Shown in pieces: positions 16,629 to 27,640 of a DNA stretch of 35,383 bases (positions are counted from its first letter, which is position 1; each line of letters opens with the position of its first letter). This stretch comes from Bryobacterales bacterium (GTDB lineage: Bacteria; Acidobacteriota; Terriglobia; Bryobacterales; UBA6623): NCBI GenBank assembly GCA_028819235.1, contig JAPPMC010000103.1:1-35383 (forward strand), written 5' to 3'. The notes beneath the pieces were generated by a model. It did not search any database. It worked only from the letters and a program-made list of their open reading frames with translations, and was not told the DNA's origin. A program made the position numbers and the translations under genes.

Positions 16629-17330
16629 ACGGAACGCAGGCCGATTGGTCGACAACCTCTTCAGATGTCGCAAACTTGACGCATCCGCACCGTGCCCCGG
16701 GGGTCGAAGCAATGCAGCATCGGCCCCCATGTCCGCACTCTAGCCTTCGATATCGGTATCCAGGACCTCGATGCCGAGAGTGCACTCGGCCTCGACCTGA
16801 ACCTCCGGCACGGGAGCGACTGTGTGCGTGGCGAGCTGAACTCCTTCGTGTACAACCTTGGCAACTTGATCTCCGAAGACCTGCCAGTGTTCAACATTCT
16901 GCGGGCCGACAGCCGCTTTGTCGGGTTCAATGGACAGGGCCGCGTCCGACCCTCGGGAAGTCTTGGGCGATACTCTGCCCGGTGGGCGTCAATGCGAGGA
17001 TGACGGCGACCGTAGAGGTGCTGTCGCGCATTTCGCCGCCGCGCGGCACGCAGGGCGTCGACATACCGTACAGCGCCTTCTTGCTGTAACCCCCGGCTGA
17101 TGTTCACGGCGAGGCGAGAGGTTGTCTTCCAAGGGAGATTGAGACGGGTGGCTGCGCTGTGATCGACTCTTGGGCGCCGAACACTTGGCCGCGAGAACGC
17201 ACTGCGCACATCGTGTCATTCATCGCCAGCAACGTGACCAACGAGCTGCAACGGACCCAATCGTCGCTCATCAAGGATCGAGATGGGGCGCGGGCTCAGG
17301 GTGAGCTGTTCGTTCCGGTCCTACTAGCCC
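16629..17330 (+). pseudogene. Decayed C-terminal barrel of a second TonB receptor
   Basis: Starting directly after the stop of the intact receptor, pieces in several frames align in order with that receptor's last ~235 residues: QADWSTTSSDVANLTHPHRAP with QADLWSGGAFVANYSHSYRAP; IGPHVRTLAFDIG with LGPHVGTLIYEVG; LDLNLRHGSDCVRGELNSF with IDLSLRQQAVRVNGEVNFF; ILRADSRFVGF with FVQRDSRFTGA; SRISPPRG with PRIPPLRG; GGCAVIDSWAPNTWPRE with EGYAVVDLRASYTIPTR; SLIKDRDGARAQGELF with SFIKDLAPEIGRGVRF. Several frameshifts and stops separate them. The low residual identity means an old paralogue, not a fresh duplicate. The signal peptide, plug and first half of the barrel are absent. It probably arose by recombination between tandem receptor genes. 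Confidence 0.85.
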
Positions 17331-17434
17331 TGCTCGACTGCCAAGCGGCCGGACAGCCTTCCGAACCGAGACTTGGTCCTAGGGAAACGGGCCGAGGTCG
17401 CCTGGGGCCCAAGAGCCCCGCGCGCGCTTGGAGT

Positions 17435-18862
17435 TCATGCCCGCTTCTTCGCGAAGCCCAGCACGCAGCCGGTCCCGAACGTGACGACCGACCCGATAGG
17501 AACGTACCAGAGCCACGATACCGACCCCTGGAGGGACGCCACCGCGGCAACTCCGGCGGCGATGCCGAGAACGGCCGCCCGCTGGCCGGGGAGCGCGGTC
17601 GACACACCCAGCGCAAAAGCTCCCAGCAGCCCCCCGTAGACCACCGCGGCGATCCCTAGTGCCACTTCCACTGCGGACGTCCCGCGGGAGAGCGGGATGA
17701 AAGCAACCGCCCCCGCCACCAAGAGCAGCGACCAGCCGAGAGTGAAGACCCTTCCGGCCCTTAGCAGCCGCCGGTCGTCCTGGTCCCATCCGGCGAGGGG
17801 AGCCCAGAAGTCGTAGGCGGACGACGAGGCCAGCGAGTTGATCGACGAGGACAGGGAAGACATAGCGGCGGCGAAAACGCCGGCGATGAGCAGGCCCCTA
17901 ATGCCACGCGGCAGCTCGCTGACGATGAAGCGGGCAAAGATCTCGTCGGGACGCTCGAAGGTCTGGCCGGCGTAGAAGGCCCAAAGCCCGATCCCAACGA
18001 GAAGGAACACCAGAAACTGGGCGGCGACGGCGAGACCGCTGCCCACCAAGGCCGCTTGCGAGTCTCGAACGGAGCGGCACGCGAGCAGCCGCTGCACGAT
18101 GAGCTGGTCCGCCCCGTGGGAGGCCATGGAGAATACGCACCCGCCGATCAGGCCCGCCCACAGCGTGTACGACGTCCCAAGATCCCAGGACAGGTCGAGA
18201 ACCTGCAGCTTTCCGGCAACGGCCGCGGAGCCGAGCACTTCGCTCCATCCGCCCGGCACGCTTCCTCCGATCACGGCCAAGGCCACCGCGGCGCCGAAGA
18301 GATACAGGAGCATTTGGACTGAGTCGACCCACACGACGGCCCTCAGCCCGCCGAAGTACGTGTAGACCATCGTCAGGACGCCGATCGCTACGATGGATGC
18401 GGGATACGGCCAGCCTGTGATCAATGCCAGCGGAATGGCGGTCGCAAACAGCCGCACGGAGTCGGCCATCAGTCTGGTCGCCATGAATGTAGCCGACGCG
18501 AATCGCCGTGTCCCGGCTCCGAACCTAGCTTCCAGCAGTCCGTACGCCGTGGTCAGCTCTCCGCGAAAATAGGCAGGGAGAAAGAGTAGCGCCACTGCTA
18601 TCCGGCCCGCGCAGTACCCGGCCGCAACCTGCAGGAAGACCAGGCTTCCCGAGTAGGCCACGCCTGGGATGCTGAGGAAGGTGAGCGTGCTCGTCTCCGT
18701 CGCTACGACCGACAGCAGGACTGCGGCCCATGGAAGGTTGCGACTTCCGAGGAAGTAGTCGGACCCGGTTGAGTACCCGCGCCCAAGCCATGCCCCCCAA
18801 GCCGTTATCCCCGCCAGATAGCAGGCCAGCACTGCCATGTCCAAGGTCGAGAGATCGCCCAT
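17435..18862 (-). CDS. Sodium:solute symporter (SSS family)
   Basis: 475 residues with about 13 hydrophobic segments and the SSS pattern: YFLGSRNLPWAAVLLSVVATETSTLTFLSIPG near the N-terminus, YTYFGGLRAVVWVDSVQMLLYLFGA in the middle, and FAAAMSSLSSSINSLASSSAYDFW, the conserved sodium-site helix. It imports a small solute with sodium across the cytoplasmic membrane. The substrate cannot be read from sequence; sugars and sialic acid are common for the branch with this start, and the sulfatase next door makes a sugar plausible. The ATG at 18862 is divergent from the sulfatase at 19016 (153 bases between). Confidence 0.9.
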   Translation of the reverse strand: MGDLSTLDMAVLACYLAGITAWGAWLGRGYSTGSDYFLGSRNLPWAAVLLSVVATETSTLTFLSIPGVAYSGSLVFLQVAAGYCAGRIAVALLFLPAYFRGELTTAYGLLEARFGAGTRRFASATFMATRLMADSVRLFATAIPLALITGWPYPASIVAIGVLTMVYTYFGGLRAVVWVDSVQMLLYLFGAAVALAVIGGSVPGGWSEVLGSAAVAGKLQVLDLSWDLGTSYTLWAGLIGGCVFSMASHGADQLIVQRLLACRSVRDSQAALVGSGLAVAAQFLVFLLVGIGLWAFYAGQTFERPDEIFARFIVSELPRGIRGLLIAGVFAAAMSSLSSSINSLASSSAYDFWAPLAGWDQDDRRLLRAGRVFTLGWSLLLVAGAVAFIPLSRGTSAVEVALGIAAVVYGGLLGAFALGVSTALPGQRAAVLGIAAGVAAVASLQGSVSWLWYVPIGSVVTFGTGCVLGFAKKRA

Positions 18863-18999
18863 GGCGGTTTGCGGTTGCGGCCCTTGAGGCCAGCGACACC
18901 ACCATTCTCGCCGAGTGCCACGCGGCCGCGTCGCTGATTGGACGGGCCGCCCCGGGTGGGCTGACAGCCTCGGACATCAGTCGTGCCCGTCCCTGCCAC

Positions 19000-19005
19000 T
19001 ATGCT
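19000..19005 (+). promoter_or_regulatory. -10-like TATGCT, 10 bases before a sulfatase ATG
   Basis: TATGCT ends 10 bases before the ATG at 19016 that opens the signal peptide. It supports that ATG as the true start although the frame is broken later. There is no Shine-Dalgarno site. Confidence 0.4.
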
Positions 19006-19015
19006 GGTTGCCGTA

Positions 19016-20639
19016 ATGCGAAGTGCGCTTGCGGCGATCCTGGCAGTGCCTATCTTGGCGGCTGGCGCCCCCTCCGAACTTTCTGGTCATCGTCGCGGAT
19101 GACATGGGATATGCCGATCTCGGCTCCTTCGGCGGCGAGATCAACACGGCCAACCTCGACGCGCTGGCTACAGGTGGTCTGCGCTTCACGCAGTTCTACA
19201 ACACCTCCCGGTGTTGGCCCACTCGAGCTTCGCTGCTGACCGGATACTACGCCCAGCAGGTTCGCCGTGACTCCATGCCGGGCTTCGACATGCGCGAGTT
19301 CGGGAACCGGGGAGTAAGGCCGGCGTGGGCCCGCCTTATCTCGGATCGGCTGCGCGAGGCCGGCTACTTCTCGTATCACTCAGGAAAGTGGCATGTCGAC
19401 GGAGCGCCGCTCGAGAATGGCTTCCTGCACTCGTACCAGTCGCACACGCGGGCTGGCTTCTTCCATCTTGTCGGCCAAGACAGGGACGGTGAGCCGCTGC
19501 CTGATCTGGAGCCCGCCCAAGGAGCGCACCTGACGACCGAGACCGCGCGCCACGCGGTCGAGTTCCTGAGGGAGCACGCCGAGGAGCGGACCGGAAAGCC
19601 ATTCTTCCTGTATCTGGCGTTTCACGCTCCCCATTTCCCGCTGCACGCCGAGCAGGAGGACATAGACCGCTACCGCGACCGGTATCTGGTCGGCTGGGAC
19701 CAGTTGCGGCGCGAGCGGCACGGGCGCCAGCGTCACCTTGGCATCACGGATTCGCCGCTGTCACTTCTTGATGAAGACGTCGGACCGCCGTACGACTTTC
19801 CGGAGGCGATTGAGCTGCTGGGGCCCGGCGAGGTAAACCGACCGCTCCCCTGGCGACGGTTGAGCGAGCAACAGCGGGCGTTTCAGGCGACGAAGATGGC
19901 CATCCACGCGGCCATGATCGACCGGATGGACCGGGAGATCGGACGGGTGCTGCAGGAAGTGCGCGATATGGGGGCATTCGAAGACACCGTGATCTTCTTC
20001 CTCTCCGACAACGGGGCGAGCGCGGAGATCATGGTGCGCGGTGACGGGCACGATCCCGACGCCCCGCCGGGATCGGCCGGAACTTACCTATGCCTCGGGC
20101 CCGGCTTCTCCAGCGCAGCCAACACGCCCTTCCGGCTGCACAAGACTTGGGTGCACGAGGGCGGAATCTCCACGCCGCTGATCGTGCACTGGCCGGCTGG
20201 CATACGGGCCCGCGGCGAGATCCGTTCCCGAGTGGGCCACGTGATCGACATTCCTCCCACGCTGCTGGAACTTGCGGGCCTTACGGTCCCCGGCGACGCC
20301 GGTCCTCCGGAGATGGAGGGCCGCAGCTTGGTCCCCGCGTTCGACCGGGATATCGCGAGCCCGCACGAGGCGCTATGGTTCTACCATCAGGGGAACCGCG
20401 CCCTCCGCAAGGGAGACTGGAAGATCGTGCACACTGTCCATTCGAGGGCAGACGGCTGGGGCAGCGTGGCGGCAGAAGAGGACGCCAGACCGGGGGAGTG
20501 GCAGCTGTACGACCTTGCGGCGGACCGGTCCGAAGGAAAGGACCTGGCCAGACAGCACCCGGGCGTGGTCCGGGAGCTTGCCAGCATCTGGGAGTCGTGG
20601 AGGGATCGATTCGGGGCAAACGCGGCCCGCCCCGACTGA
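19016..20639 (+). CDS. Sulfatase with an apparent frameshift at the end of its signal peptide
   Basis: The mature enzyme (about 520 residues) has the formylglycine motif CWPTRASLLTG (Cys codon at 19212), metal-binding VADDMGY at the start, SGKWH, FHAPHFPLHA, SDNG and a KTWVHEGG block, so it is a type I sulfatase needing a formylglycine-generating enzyme (not in this window). From the ATG at 19016 the reading MRSALAAILAVPILAAGA is a good signal peptide, but it is one frame off from PPNFLVIVADDMG. Removing one C from the C-run at 19068-19072 joins them. The long frame itself opens only at a GTG at 19023 with no signal peptide. This is either a sequencing error or a recent inactivation. The substrate sulfate ester is unknown. 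Confidence 0.85.
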
Positions 20640-20702
20640 CATCGCTCAGACGGCAGGCTGCCAACAAGGCGCTCGGGATTGCGGCCTCGGGAACGCTGGC
20701 CG

Positions 20703-21521
20703 TTACCTTGGGAAGAATCGGCGGAACGACTCGATTGTCCCCTGCGCCGCAGCGCTCGAATCGGGCAGGGGGAACGCCTCGGCCGATGCGTAGCCGCTAT
20801 ACCCGGTTGAGATTAGCGCGTCCGCTATGGGCCTCAGCGCAGTGTGCCCGAATCCGGCCGCGTGGCGGTTCGAATCCACGAAGTGTACATGTCCGATCCT
20901 CCCTGCTGCGTCCAAAATCGAACGCTCCGGAATTGCTTCTTCGATGTTCATGTGGAACAAATCCGCCAGAAGGAAGAAATTGTCGCAGCCGACGGTGTCC
21001 AGCAGCTGGATCCCCTCAGAAAGCGTTCGGACGAGATCGGTCTCGTACCGGTTCAGCGGTTCGAACAGAAGCTTCTGCCCGCGGTCGGCCGCGTGCTCGG
21101 CAAGTTCCCGCAAAGAACCCGTCAGGCGCTCCAGCGCTTTCTCCCTCGACTGGGCCCTCTCGGCCTTACCCTGCATGGATCCGATGATTGCGGGTGCCGC
21201 GAATCTTGCGCCGAAGTCAATGACCCGCTTCGCGAACTCGCAGGCCCGCGCCCGGGCAACTGCATCTGGCACGCAAAGGGCGTGGCCGTGCAATAGCATG
21301 CCGGCTCCCGTGCCGACTGCGGCGAGCCGTAAGTTCTGGGCTTTGAGCAAGGTCCTCAATTCTGAGGGGTCCACCTGATCCCCGGACGCCGCGAACAGCT
21401 CGACCGCGTCGAACCCGAGGTCCGCGCATTCTCGGCACGCGCCTGCCAGGTCTCCGTGGAACACGAATGGCCCGGCCTTAGCCTCCGGAACTAGGCACAC
21501 CGTCGCCGCCGAGAGGATCAT
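20703..21521 (-). CDS. Sugar phosphate isomerase/epimerase (xylose-isomerase-like TIM barrel)
   Basis: 272 residues of the AP-endonuclease-2 / hydroxypyruvate-isomerase-like barrel. Metal-binding acidic residues of the family are visible in LLFEPLNRYETD (Glu about 153), LLADLFHMNIEE, HVHFVDSNRHAAGFGH and ASAEAFPLPD. It probably interconverts a keto-sugar or sugar acid in the cytoplasm. Its ATG overlaps the stop of the upstream dehydrogenase (ATGA, 21518-21521), so the two act together in one sugar or sugar-acid pathway. Exact substrate unknown. It is convergent with the sulfatase gene. Confidence 0.85.
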   Translation of the reverse strand: MILSAATVCLVPEAKAGPFVFHGDLAGACRECADLGFDAVELFAASGDQVDPSELRTLLKAQNLRLAAVGTGAGMLLHGHALCVPDAVARARACEFAKRVIDFGARFAAPAIIGSMQGKAERAQSREKALERLTGSLRELAEHAADRGQKLLFEPLNRYETDLVRTLSEGIQLLDTVGCDNFFLLADLFHMNIEEAIPERSILDAAGRIGHVHFVDSNRHAAGFGHTALRPIADALISTGYSGYASAEAFPLPDSSAAAQGTIESFRRFFPR

Positions 21522-22552
21522 GGCTGGCCGGACACCTCAATGATGGCCTTGATCACGCCGGAGTCCGGGCGTGTGTAGCCCTCGAAGCGCTCGACTACCT
21601 CGCCGAATGGGGTCCGGTGCGTGATCCATGGATCTGTGTCGATCGTGCCATCTTCGATCAGCCCGATGATGCGGCCGAAGTCCGCCGGCAGCGCGTTCCG
21701 CGAACCCTTGATGGTCATTTCCCGCCTATGCAGCGCGGGATGGGGGAACGAGACGCTCTCGGTGGTGATTCCGACGTAGACCAGCGTGCCCGTATGGGCC
21801 ACAAACTCCAATGCGCCGCTCATCGAGATCGAGCTTCCGGTAGCGTCCGTGACAACGGAGTACATATCCCCGGAGGTGATGTCCCGCATTTGCCCCACTG
21901 CGCTGGGCACGTCCTCGAACGTGACAGTGTGCTGGATGCCGTACCGGCGGCGGCAGAAGTCCAGCCTCGACTCAATACGGTCCATCACCGTGATCTCCGC
22001 GCCGGTGAGGCGCGTGAACTCCAGCGTTGCTAGCCCGATCGGGCCCGCCCCGATGATGAGGACGCGGTCGCCTTCTCCAGGAGCCCCGCGGTCGGTGGCG
22101 TGGCAGCCGATGCCGAGTGTCTCCACAAGTGCGAGCTGCTCGAAGGAAAGCTCTCTTGAGACGTGAAGCTTGTCGGCCCGCACCAAGAACCGCTCGCACA
22201 GCCCGCCGTCGATCATCACACCGATGACCTCCAGGGACTCGCAGCAATTCGGGCGGTCGTTGCGGCAAGCGAAACAGTGGCCACAGTTCATGTACGGCTC
22301 GACGCTGCAGCAGTCCCCAGCTTGGACGTTTCGCACCCCTTCGCCCGTTGCGAGTACTCGAACTCCGAGCTCGTGCCCCGGCACGCGCGGATACCGAAAG
22401 AACGGCATCTTGCCGAGAAAGCCGCTGTAGTCCGTGCCGCAGATGCCCATGCGGTGTGTCTCGACCAACGCCAACCCCGGCCTCGGCAGGGGCGGTTCCT
22501 GTAGTTGGACGTACTCGAGATGGCGAGGCTGTTCCAGCCGAATGGCTCTCAT
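21518..22552 (-). CDS. Zinc-dependent medium-chain dehydrogenase (sorbitol/threonine/galactonate dehydrogenase type)
   Basis: 344 residues. Catalytic zinc site C38 in GICGTD and H60-E61 in PGHELG; structural zinc Cys at 90, 93, 96 and 104 (NCGHCFACRNDRPNCC); nucleotide-binding GAGPIG at 168-173. It oxidises an alcohol group of a polyol or sugar acid using NAD(P). The overlap with the isomerase gene suggests the product ketone goes straight to that enzyme. The ATG at 22552 has no Shine-Dalgarno site, and the upstream bases AGTAACACT are only loosely promoter-like. Substrate not deducible. Confidence 0.88.
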   Translation of the reverse strand: MRAIRLEQPRHLEYVQLQEPPLPRPGLALVETHRMGICGTDYSGFLGKMPFFRYPRVPGHELGVRVLATGEGVRNVQAGDCCSVEPYMNCGHCFACRNDRPNCCESLEVIGVMIDGGLCERFLVRADKLHVSRELSFEQLALVETLGIGCHATDRGAPGEGDRVLIIGAGPIGLATLEFTRLTGAEITVMDRIESRLDFCRRRYGIQHTVTFEDVPSAVGQMRDITSGDMYSVVTDATGSSISMSGALEFVAHTGTLVYVGITTESVSFPHPALHRREMTIKGSRNALPADFGRIIGLIEDGTIDTDPWITHRTPFGEVVERFEGYTRPDSGVIKAIIEVSGQP

Positions 22553-22687
22553 AGCAGTGTTACTTCAGCCCCCGCGCGGCAGGCGGGCGGAGATTCGCAA
22601 CGCCCGATTGCCCAGACTATCACTAGCCCCCACCCGACGATGCGTCGGCCGGCCGATCTCATTGTGCCGACGCCAAGGCGGATAGGC

Positions 22688-23095
22688 TCAGAAGGCGCTC
22701 AGGATCAGTCCTTGGATCACGAGTACGCCGAGCCAGTGCCCGGAGTCGAGAGCGGTCAGCTTCGGCGGGCACCCCTGAAAAGCGTGGTTGGTCGCCATGC
22801 TTGCCAGGATGAATCCCAGCCAGAGAACGAAGGCCGCCTCAATGGCGTGGGCAGCCGTCACTTCCTCGCCGGAGTGCTGCGCAAAAAGGCCGGCCAGCAC
22901 GCTGGCCATCACCAGCAGCGATGCGAAGCTGATGACATACGGTACGGCCCCCCGGCCTTCCTTGATCTGCTCTTCGGTGACGCCGGCGGCATCCATCCAA
23001 GGCTTGCCCAGCACCGTGTAGTAGATCGCGCCGAACGCCATGGTGGCGACCGCCGCACCTAGCACGGCGATCCAGTTGATTTGCCCAAAGTCCAT
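22688..23095 (-). CDS. DUF1761 family membrane protein
   Basis: 135 residues with four predicted membrane helices and the DUF1761 opening: NWIAVLGAAVATMAFGAIYY, then LGKPWMDAAG and SFASLLVMASVLAGLFA, then AAFVLWLGFILASMATNHAFQG. It lies in the cytoplasmic membrane; function unknown in the family. AGGAGG (minus strand, 23105-23110) sits 9 bases before the ATG, one of the best Shine-Dalgarno sites in the window, so this gene has a normal leader. It is divergent from the sulfatase at 23252. Confidence 0.88.
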   Translation of the reverse strand: MDFGQINWIAVLGAAVATMAFGAIYYTVLGKPWMDAAGVTEEQIKEGRGAVPYVISFASLLVMASVLAGLFAQHSGEEVTAAHAIEAAFVLWLGFILASMATNHAFQGCPPKLTALDSGHWLGVLVIQGLILSAF

Positions 23096-23238
23096 GAAGG
23101 TCTTCCTCCTAGGCGCTGATTCTACCGAAGCCTCCGGGCGGGTCCGCCTCAGTCAGCCGAAGTGGACGGTTCGATTCCGTGGATTCCAAGGGTCGGAAAC
23201 GGCCAAGAGCGGGCACTGGCGAAGCGTCTGGCGGGCGC

Positions 23239-23244
23239 TATGAT
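23239..23244 (+). promoter_or_regulatory. -10-like TATGAT, 7 bases before a sulfatase ATG
   Basis: TATGAT is five of six to the TATAAT consensus and ends 7 bases before the ATG at 23252. This favours 23252 over the ATGs at 23240 and 23243, which overlap the hexamer, and suggests a leaderless message. Confidence 0.45.
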
Positions 23245-23251
23245 GGGCGCC

Positions 23252-24943
23252 ATGCCCGACGCTACGTCCTTCCTTTCTAGGCGCACTTTCCTGCAGTTCG
23301 GCGCCTCTGCGGCAGCACTGCCATGGGCGTGTTCGGACCGTGGCGGGCTTGGCGAGGCAAGACCCCCCAACATCATCGTCACCATGGCGGACGACATGGG
23401 CTACTCGGACATCGGCTGCTACGGGGGCGAGATCAGCACGCCCGTGCTGGACCGGCTGGCCGCGAACGGGCTCCGCTTCCGCTCCTTCTACAACTACGCG
23501 CGCTGCTGCCCTACGAGGGCTTCGCTTGTGACGGGGCTCTATCCCCATCAGGCGGGTGTCGGCCACATGATGAGCGAGTACAGAGAGGACGGCGCTCCAA
23601 TCCCCTCGTACATGGGGAACCTCAACAAGAGCTGCGTCACGATCGCCGAGGTCCTGCGGTCAGCTGGATACTCGACGCTCATGAGCGGAAAGTGGCACGT
23701 GACGCCCGCAGAGGGTACGGGCGAAGAGGTGGACCGGTCCAACTGGCCCCTGCAGCGGGGCTTCGACAAGTTCTACGGGACGATCCACGGGGCGGGGTCG
23801 TTCTATGATCCGGTCTCGCTCCGGCGCGGGAATGAGCCCGAGGATCCCGGCTCCGGTTTCTACTACACGACGGCAATCGGCGAGAACGCCGCCCGTTTCA
23901 TCGAGGAGACTTTGGACGAGAAGCCTGAATCTCCGTTCTTCCTCTACTTGCCGTTCACCGCACCGCATTGGCCATTGCACGCGCCGGAGGACGCCATCGC
24001 GAAGTACAAGGGCCGATATGACGCTGGCTGGGATGCCCTGCGCGAGGAGCGCCTCGATCGTATGCGCCAAGTGGGGGCCGTCGACGGGTCCGCCCAACTC
24101 AGCGATCGGGATCCGTCCCAAGCACCTTGGGATGACGCACCGGACAAGGAGTGGCAGGCCCGGCGGATGGAAGTGTACGCGGCGCAGGTAGAGCTGATGG
24201 ACGAGGCCATCGGCCGGGTAGTGACCACGCTCGAGGAGCGCGGCCAGCTGGACAACACACTGATCCTGTTCTTGGCGGACAACGGGGGCTGTGCAGAGGA
24301 GGCGCAGGACGCCTGGCAGGGGCTGCACATTGCCCGCGAGACTTACGCGGGCGATCCGGTGGCGGTTGGCAATGACCCGAGCCTGATGCCCGGTCCGGAG
24401 GAGAACTACCAGAGCTACGGCATTCCTTGGGCGAACGTTTCGAACACGCCCTTCCGCTACTACAAGCACTGGGTCCACGAGGGCGGGATCTCGTCCCCGC
24501 TCATCGCCCACTGGCCGGAAGGAATCGAGGCCCGGGGCGATTGGAGCGACCAGCTGGGCCACCTGATCGACGTCATGCCCACCTGCGTGGACGTGTCTGG
24601 GGCCAGCTACCCGGCGACCTTCAACGACAGCCCGATCCATCCCATGGAGGGCGCCTCTCTGGCGCCCGTGTTCCGCGGCAAAGCAGCCGAAGGGCACCCC
24701 GAAGGGCTGTTCTGGGAGCACGAAGGAAACCGGGCCGTGCGAGTGGGGGACTGGAAGCTGGTCTCGAAGCGGTCCATGCCGGAGAACGGCCAGTGGGAGC
24801 TATACAACATCGCTCAGGACCGCAGCGAACTTAACGACCTAGCCAACGAGATGCCCGAGAGGGTTGGAGAGCTCGCTGGACTGTGGCAGCAGTGGGCCGA
24901 TCGGGTCGGGGTGGTCGAGCGGGGCTCGTGGGACAGGGGCTGA
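23252..24943 (+). CDS. Arylsulfatase-type sulfatase with a Tat-like signal
   Basis: 563 residues. The N-terminus SRRTFLQFGASAAALPWACS is a twin-arginine-like signal ending near a Cys, so it may be a periplasmic or lipid-anchored enzyme exported folded. Formylglycine motif CCPTRASLVTG (target Cys codon at 23504); metal and active-site blocks PPNIIVTMADDMGYSD, SGKWHVTP, FTAPHWPLHA, LADNGG and YKHWVHEGG. It shares the GWD-LR-ER segment with the sulfatase at 19016, so they are paralogues. It hydrolyses sulfate esters, probably on sugars. It needs a formylglycine-generating enzyme, absent here. Frame intact. Confidence 0.92.
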   Translation: MPDATSFLSRRTFLQFGASAAALPWACSDRGGLGEARPPNIIVTMADDMGYSDIGCYGGEISTPVLDRLAANGLRFRSFYNYARCCPTRASLVTGLYPHQAGVGHMMSEYREDGAPIPSYMGNLNKSCVTIAEVLRSAGYSTLMSGKWHVTPAEGTGEEVDRSNWPLQRGFDKFYGTIHGAGSFYDPVSLRRGNEPEDPGSGFYYTTAIGENAARFIEETLDEKPESPFFLYLPFTAPHWPLHAPEDAIAKYKGRYDAGWDALREERLDRMRQVGAVDGSAQLSDRDPSQAPWDDAPDKEWQARRMEVYAAQVELMDEAIGRVVTTLEERGQLDNTLILFLADNGGCAEEAQDAWQGLHIARETYAGDPVAVGNDPSLMPGPEENYQSYGIPWANVSNTPFRYYKHWVHEGGISSPLIAHWPEGIEARGDWSDQLGHLIDVMPTCVDVSGASYPATFNDSPIHPMEGASLAPVFRGKAAEGHPEGLFWEHEGNRAVRVGDWKLVSKRSMPENGQWELYNIAQDRSELNDLANEMPERVGELAGLWQQWADRVGVVERGSWDRG

Positions 24944-25001
24944 TTTCGGGCGGGCACGGTCCGGAAGTGGCTCGTGCAGGCCCGCGGAGCCCTCGACCCG
25001 G

Positions 25002-25627
25002 ATGAAGATCATCGGCATAGCCGGGCCGTCTGGGGCCGGCAAGACTCGAGTTGCGATTGAACTCGCTCGGCTCGTCGACGGGTGCGCTGTCCTGGGGACG
25101 GACCAGTACTACCGCGACCTGTCCCACGTCTCCCCGGAAGGGCGCTCCCTTACCAACTTCGACTCGCCGGCCGCCTTGGACTGGGATCTGCTTGGCGGCC
25201 AATTGGCGGCCCTGCGGTCCGGTCAGCCCGTCAGCGCCCCGTGCTACGACTTCAGCAGGCACGTCCGCACACCCGACACGAGAATCATCGAACCGCCAAG
25301 GCTGCTCCTGCTGGAAGGCCTGTTCGTGCTTGTAAAGGCGCCGGTCCGCCAGCATCTTGACCTCTCAGTATTCTTGGAGGCATCGGAGAACCTGTGCCTT
25401 AAGCGGCGGATCGCTCGCGACACGGCGATTCGAGGCCGTTCGGAGTCCACCGTACGCGAGCAGTGGGAGAGGTTCGCCGTTCCCATGTACCGCATCCACG
25501 TTCGTCCGACGCGGAACACTGCGGACTTGGTGCTGGACGCGGCTCGACCGCCTGAGAAGTCGGCTGCGAAGATCCTTCGGACAGCTGCACACCGCTGGCC
25601 GGAATACAGGCGTCTATATTCGAACTT

Positions 25628-25631
<4 letters not shown>
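25002..25631 (+). CDS. udk: Uridine kinase family P-loop kinase
   Basis: 209 residues, the usual length. Walker A GPSGAGKT at 8-15; TDQYYRDLSHVSPEGR matches the DDFY/DxYY substrate region of uridine kinases; NFDSPAALDWDLL and PCYDFSRHVR are the conserved substrate-binding blocks; LLLEGLFVL is Walker-B-like; KRRIARDTAIRGRS is the lid. It phosphorylates uridine or cytidine in pyrimidine salvage, cytoplasmic. Start at the ATG at 25002 (GGAG at 24986-24989), where homology begins. It overlaps the next gene's GTG by four bases (GTGA). A related P-loop kinase of other specificity cannot be excluded. Confidence 0.85.
25615..25620 (+). promoter_or_regulatory. -10-like TATATT inside the end of udk, 7 bases before the ABC-F GTG
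   Basis: TATATT lies in the last codons of the kinase and ends exactly 7 bases before the GTG at 25628. It could be an internal promoter giving a leaderless ABC-F message in addition to read-through from udk. Confidence 0.35.
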
Positions 25632-27559
<1,928 letters not shown>

Positions 27560-27640
27560 GCCTGCAGGGACGGATTTCAGCGCGTTGGGCCATGAGAGCA
27601 TCGTCTCTTCGGCAACGCTGTCCTCCCACTTCCTGAAGCC

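Noticed and set aside
20860..20885. T-arm-like sequence GGTTCGAATCC with flanking complementarity, as in a tRNA gene
   Set aside because: No acceptor, D or anticodon arm can be placed around it, and it lies inside the intact isomerase gene, where it encodes conserved residues.
23660..24721. A 353-codon open frame antisense to the second sulfatase
   Set aside because: Its sequence is a shadow of the well-conserved sulfatase reading; it has no family features and is a common artefact at high GC.
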